Positions 41,917-45,045 of a stretch of 45,045 nt of DNA are shown here, one piece after another. Below the pieces are notes generated by a model. It did no database searches, was not told where the DNA came from, and was given only the letters and a program-made list of their open reading frames with translations. The translations under genes and the position numbers were made by a program. Positions within the stretch are counted from its first letter, which is position 1. The number at the start of each line of letters is the position of its first letter. The stretch comes from RGIG5299 sp045588575 (GTDB lineage: Bacteria; Bacillota; Clostridia; Oscillospirales; RGIG5299), in the NCBI GenBank assembly GCA_045588575.1, contig JAZNEJ010000019.1, positions 1 through 45,045 on the forward strand. The letters are read 5' to 3'.

Positions 41917-41931
41917 TTAATTTTTTTGTTT

Positions 41932-42459
41932 TTATTTTTCGTTTTTTTCTTTAAGGAACTTAAAAGCCGAAAAGAAAAGAGTGGAGCAAGAGGCGAAAAC
42001 GGCGGCGGAAAGAGATAAATCAATTTTTACTTCCGAAAGAGAACGGGTTATATATTCGTTTCTCGAAATTATTTTTTCTGCAACGCCGTCGAAGAATAAA
42101 TAATACTGTCCGTCAATTATAACCGCAGTGCCGTCGGCAATGTTTGGCGCAAAGGCGGAATAATTAAAGCCTGCCCAAATGCATAAAGCAACAACGGTAA
42201 TAAGGAGAATAAGGCTGAATTTTCTGCGATTAAATTTTGAGAAAAACTTTCGGTAGCTAAACGCCGTCCATAAGGCAAAGCCAACGTAAATAAGTGCGGC
42301 AAAAGAAATGGAAATTACCGCTCTCGGAATCATAAGGAAATACGCCAAAATGCTGAGAATCAGACAAATAGCGGCAAATGATAACGAAGAAATAAAAAGA
42401 GTTTTTTGAAAAGCAGAGTTTTTAATCATAGTAATTATGCCAAGCGGATTATTCCGCAT
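41932..42459 (-). CDS. Unknown membrane protein downstream of gerW
   Basis: This 175-residue protein has three membrane segments in its first half (TLFISSLSFAAICLILSILA, VISISFAALIYVGFALW, SLILLITVVALCIWAGF), a polar outer segment (DGTAVIIDGQYYLFFDGVAEKI) and a fourth segment near the C-terminus. No family recognised. The ATG at 42459 overlaps the last codons of gerW by 11 bases and has GAGG just upstream, so translation is coupled. Linkage to gerW suggests a role in the spore or forespore membrane, which is an inference. Confidence 0.6.
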   Translation of the reverse strand: MRNNPLGIITMIKNSAFQKTLFISSLSFAAICLILSILAYFLMIPRAVISISFAALIYVGFALWTAFSYRKFFSKFNRRKFSLILLITVVALCIWAGFNYSAFAPNIADGTAVIIDGQYYLFFDGVAEKIISRNEYITRSLSEVKIDLSLSAAVFASCSTLFFSAFKFLKEKNEK

Positions 42460-42829
42460 TTTCCTCAGTGTTTTTCTTAAATAATTCTTTTGCGGTATCG
42501 GCAAGGTCGGGAATATAAGCCATAAGCTTATCTAAACCGTTTGCGTTTTCGGAAATTTGCAAAAGCTTAACGTTTCCGTTTGTTATAACCAAAAATGCAA
42601 TGGGAGATATGTTAACGCCTGCGCCCGAACCGCCGCCAAAGGGAAGTTTTTCGTTTTTTGCGGAAAACTCGGTTCCGCCGGAGGCAAAACCAAAGGCAAC
42701 TCTTGAAACGGGAATAACAATCGTTCCGTCGGGAGCGGTTATGGGATTTCCCACAATGGTGTTAACGTCCACCATTTCTTTTATGCTGTTCATTGTAGCT
42801 GCGAGGATAGAGGAAATAGGCTCATTCAT
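42449..42829 (-). CDS. ytfJ: GerW/YtfJ-family sporulation protein
   Basis: This 126-residue protein matches the GerW (YtfJ) family: IVGNPITAPDGTIVIPVSRVAFGFASGG, then LPFGGGSGAGVNISPIAFLVI, the glycine-rich conserved core, and a C-terminal amphipathic helix. In Bacillus, YtfJ is a sporulation protein needed for L-alanine germination. Its presence supports a spore-forming host. The gene follows scpB by 40 bases and overlaps the next gene by 11. Confidence 0.93.
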   Translation of the reverse strand: MNEPISSILAATMNSIKEMVDVNTIVGNPITAPDGTIVIPVSRVAFGFASGGTEFSAKNEKLPFGGGSGAGVNISPIAFLVITNGNVKLLQISENANGLDKLMAYIPDLADTAKELFKKNTEENAE

Positions 42830-42869
42830 TTTTCTTCACAATCCTTTTTATTAAAAATTTTCAATGTTT

Positions 42870-43439
42870 TTACTGTTCGGCATCTTCTGCGCCGGGAATG
42901 GTTTCCTGCACGAAAAGAGTTTCGTTATCGGCTCCGATTATGGGTAACTGCGGAAGCTCCGAAAGACTTTTAATTTTAAAGCATCTTAAAAATTCGGGGG
43001 TAGTGGCGTAAAGAATGGGCTTGCCGGGAGCGTCTAATCTGCCTTTTTCTTCAATTAACTCCTTGGCTAAAAGGTTTGCAACAACTTGGCTCGATTCAAC
43101 GCCTCTAACCTGCTCTACGAAAGCCTTGGTTGTGGGTTGATTATATGCAATAATTGCCAAAACCTCCAAAGCGGCGTTAGATAAGGGCGAATTTTTTCTT
43201 CCCTGAAGCGCTTTTTTAACGTAATTTGCGTTTTTATCTTTGGTGGCAAGACAAACCTTGTCTTCCATACGGCAAAGGCAAATTCCGCTTTCTTCATTTT
43301 TAAGATTATCTTCAAGAAGCTTTAAACCCTCGGAAACCTCCTTGGGAGAAAGCTCGGTAACGTCGGCAAGAAAGTTAATGCTAACGGCATCACCGACGGC
43401 AAAAAGAATGCTCATAAGAATAGAAACAAGATTTTCCAC
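42870..43439 (-). CDS. scpB: Segregation and condensation protein B
   Basis: This 189-residue winged-helix subunit of the SMC-ScpAB condensin organises the chromosome. Features: ILMSILFAVGDAVSINFLAD at the start, LSNAALEVLAIIAYNQPTTKAFVEQVRGVES (second winged helix) and GRLDAPGKPILYATTPEFLRCF. The frame is open further upstream into scpA, but GTG at 43439, one base after the scpA stop with GGAG 9 bases before it, gives the canonical N-terminus. The coupled scpA-scpB order is the usual one. Confidence 0.95.
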   Translation of the reverse strand: MENLVSILMSILFAVGDAVSINFLADVTELSPKEVSEGLKLLEDNLKNEESGICLCRMEDKVCLATKDKNANYVKKALQGRKNSPLSNAALEVLAIIAYNQPTTKAFVEQVRGVESSQVVANLLAKELIEEKGRLDAPGKPILYATTPEFLRCFKIKSLSELPQLPIIGADNETLFVQETIPGAEDAEQ

Positions 43440-43440
43440 T

Positions 43441-44193
43441 TTATTGTTCTCCGTTTTCGGCGGATTTAATCCGCTCTTTTTTATTTTTATTAAGAGTAAC
43501 GGTAGTTTCGTCGCCCTCACCCGAAATCATAACGGAATTTCCTTTTGAAAGTTCTAAAAGAGCAAGGAAGGTTGCAACAACTTCGCTGCGGCTTTTTGCT
43601 CCCGAAAAGAAATCGGAAAACTTCATTTTGGCTTTGCCGTATAAAGCTCTCATAACTCTTATAATTCTGGAATAAACCGAAACGGGCTCTTTGCCTACAA
43701 TGCCTTTAAAAGAGGTAACGGGAGGCGGCGCCTTTCTGCCCTGAACCAAATACATACGAAGATATGCATCGGAAAGCTCCGAAACCTCGTGTGTAAAGGT
43801 GTAGTTTATTGTTTTCGGCGCAGGCATGGGGGCTCTTGTGTAGCTTGAAATCCAACCGTCCGAAACCTTTTGAAAATCGGGCAAAACCTCTTTATAGCGC
43901 TTGTATTCAAGAAGCATTCGAACAAGACGCTCTCTCGGGTCTTCCTCTTCCTCCTCGTTTAGTGTAGGAAGCATCATTTTCGATTTTATGTAAACAAGCT
44001 CGGCGGCCATTGCCAAGAAATCGGCGGTAACCTCAAGCTTTTGCTCTTTCATTTCCTCAATGCACTGATAATATTGGTCTAAAACGAGTGAAATGGGAAT
44101 ATCAAAGATGTCTATTTTATTTTTGGCAATAAGAGTGAGAAGCAAATCGAGAGGGCCCGAAAAATCGCCTATTTTATAAGAAATTTCCATCAT
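43441..44193 (-). CDS. scpA: Segregation and condensation protein A
   Basis: This kleisin of about 250 residues bridges the SMC heads and binds ScpB. The N-terminal domain starts ISYKIGDFSGPLDLLLTLIAKNKIDIFDIPIS, followed by DFLAMAAELVYIKSKMMLP. An acidic linker (NEEEEEDPRERL) is next, and the C-terminal winged helix (KMKFSDFFSGAKSRSEVVATFLALLELSKG) binds an SMC head. GGAG lies 5 or 8 bases before the paired ATGs at 44193 and 44190. No smc gene is in the window. It is 30 bases from the M50 protease gene. Confidence 0.96.
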   Translation of the reverse strand: MMEISYKIGDFSGPLDLLLTLIAKNKIDIFDIPISLVLDQYYQCIEEMKEQKLEVTADFLAMAAELVYIKSKMMLPTLNEEEEEDPRERLVRMLLEYKRYKEVLPDFQKVSDGWISSYTRAPMPAPKTINYTFTHEVSELSDAYLRMYLVQGRKAPPPVTSFKGIVGKEPVSVYSRIIRVMRALYGKAKMKFSDFFSGAKSRSEVVATFLALLELSKGNSVMISGEGDETTVTLNKNKKERIKSAENGEQ

Positions 44194-44223
44194 TTCAACT
44201 CCTTTCAAAAAGATAAAAACAAA

Positions 44224-44946
44224 TCAGACCAAAAACCCTTCAAAAGCGGAATATATTATATAAGCAAACTCCATAAGCGGATTTGTAACCGTTTCGCAAA
44301 GGAAGGAAAGCGGCGCGTCTAAAACGCCGAAGGTAAGCAAGGCTATTAAGACGATAAAAAGCCAACGCTCCGCATAAAGTATTTTTGAATAAAGGTTAGA
44401 GGGTAAAAACGACATAACAATTCGTGAGCCGTCAAGAGGAGGGAAGGGAATAAGGTTAAAAATTGCAAGCATAACGTTAAGCTGTATAAGTGCGTAGAAG
44501 AAAATAACCAAATATTCCGCAACCGCAAGCAAAACAGTTCCGAAGGTTGAAACGGTATCAACGTTTAAATCAACCGCAGTGTAAAAAAGCTGTGCGCCCG
44601 CATAAAGAAAGGTGCCCACAACCGCAAGCAAAAGGTTTGAAACGGGACCGGCGGCAGAAACCAAAGCAAAATCTCTCTTGGGCTTATCATACCATTGAAG
44701 TCTTACAGGCACGGGCTTTGCCCAACCGAAGCCAAAGACCACAATAAAAAGAAAGCCGAGAACGTCAATGTGCTTTAAAGGATTAAGGGTAAGACGTCCT
44801 TCTTCCTTTGCAGTAGGGTCGCCAAGCTTATAAGATGCAAAGGCGTGCATAAATTCGTGAACGGTAAAAGATATAATTAAAGCGGGAATAACATATATTA
44901 TTCTGTCTAAAATTTCGGTTAAAACCCGAATAATTTCTTCAAACAT
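44224..44946 (-). CDS. M50-family site-2-type metalloprotease
   Basis: This 240-residue polytopic protein carries the zinc motif HEFMH (His30, Glu31, His34) in its first membrane helix and the second metal-binding stretch FNLIPFPPLDGSR in a later helix. It belongs to the small site-2 protease group found beside scpAB in Firmicutes, in the same general class as SpoIVFB/YwhC; it has no PDZ or CBS domain. Its substrate is unknown. It leads the leftward operon with scpA, scpB, ytfJ and a membrane-protein gene, and has a promoter upstream. Confidence 0.92.
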   Translation of the reverse strand: MFEEIIRVLTEILDRIIYVIPALIISFTVHEFMHAFASYKLGDPTAKEEGRLTLNPLKHIDVLGFLFIVVFGFGWAKPVPVRLQWYDKPKRDFALVSAAGPVSNLLLAVVGTFLYAGAQLFYTAVDLNVDTVSTFGTVLLAVAEYLVIFFYALIQLNVMLAIFNLIPFPPLDGSRIVMSFLPSNLYSKILYAERWLFIVLIALLTFGVLDAPLSFLCETVTNPLMEFAYIIYSAFEGFLV

Positions 44947-44977
44947 AAAAAAACCCCTGATAATTTCATTATTAAAT

Positions 44978-45006
44978 ATTATACTTTATTTTTATATAAA
45001 AAACAA
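44978..45006 (-). promoter_or_regulatory. SigA-type promoter for the protease-scpAB operon
   Basis: Read leftward: TTGTTT (45001-45006), a 17-base spacer, TATAAT (44978-44983), about 31 bases before the ATG. The rest of the right end is A/T rich with no gene seen. Confidence 0.75.
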
Positions 45007-45045
45007 TGTATTTTATGTAAAAAATATAATAGTATAAAATTAAAA

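Overview
The window reads as chromosome of a spore-forming, Gram-positive anaerobe of the class Clostridia (Bacillota), probably a gut Oscillospirales-type lineage. Grounds: spoVG, a gerW/ytfJ sporulation gene, CarD, RNase Y, the DUF421/DUF4363 pair, the str operon, the MEP isoprenoid genes ispD/ispF, TIGR02206, consensus SigA-type promoters and strong AGGAGG ribosome binding sites. The lineage is an inference; no rRNA gene is present.

Layout. (1) 1-5345 is an accessory island. It holds the 3' end of a TnpV transposon gene, an undescribed structured RNA (about 279-479) with its own promoter and terminator, a PH-like protein gene, a DUF4116 / PD-(D/E)XK / SAP-like nuclease gene, a hairpin-repeat array leading into a four-helix-bundle gene, and a DUF4304 gene between short direct repeats. 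(2) 5346-6110 is an SDR oxidoreductase. (3) 6187-16225 is a leftward run of eight genes: rmuC, rodA, ymdB, uppP, ftsK/spoIIIE, mrp, a MATE transporter and gdhA. (4) 16434-19452 holds an aquaporin, a TetR regulator with a membrane-protein partner, a small membrane protein, and an XRE regulator divergent from an orphan 81-residue protein. (5) 19539-22919 runs leftward: ispF, ispD, carD, a TIGR02206 membrane protein and trmO. (6) 23246-35922 is the expression core, rpoB-rpoC then rpsL-rpsG-fusA-tuf, with two strong promoters and structured leaders. (7) 35981-38461 runs leftward: DUF4363, DUF421, murC. (8) 38559-41586 runs rightward: spoVG, rny and a family 2 glycosyltransferase. (9) 41614-41905 is a gene-free hairpin-rich insertion flanked by an 11-bp direct repeat inside a terminator. 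(10) 41932-44946 is a leftward operon: M50 protease, scpA, scpB, gerW/ytfJ and an unknown membrane protein.

The housekeeping genes fall into transcription and translation (rpoBC, str operon, carD, trmO), envelope growth and division (rodA, uppP, murC, ftsK), chromosome segregation (scpAB, ftsK), RNA turnover (rny) and isoprenoid supply (ispDF). The most unusual content is in the left island. A roughly 200-nt RNA with a four-helix core, a loop-to-3'-tail pseudoknot and a UUCG terminator sits directly in front of a two-gene PH-like/nuclease operon. Hairpin arrays of the same design occur both beside the four-helix-bundle gene and, without any gene, 38 kb away.
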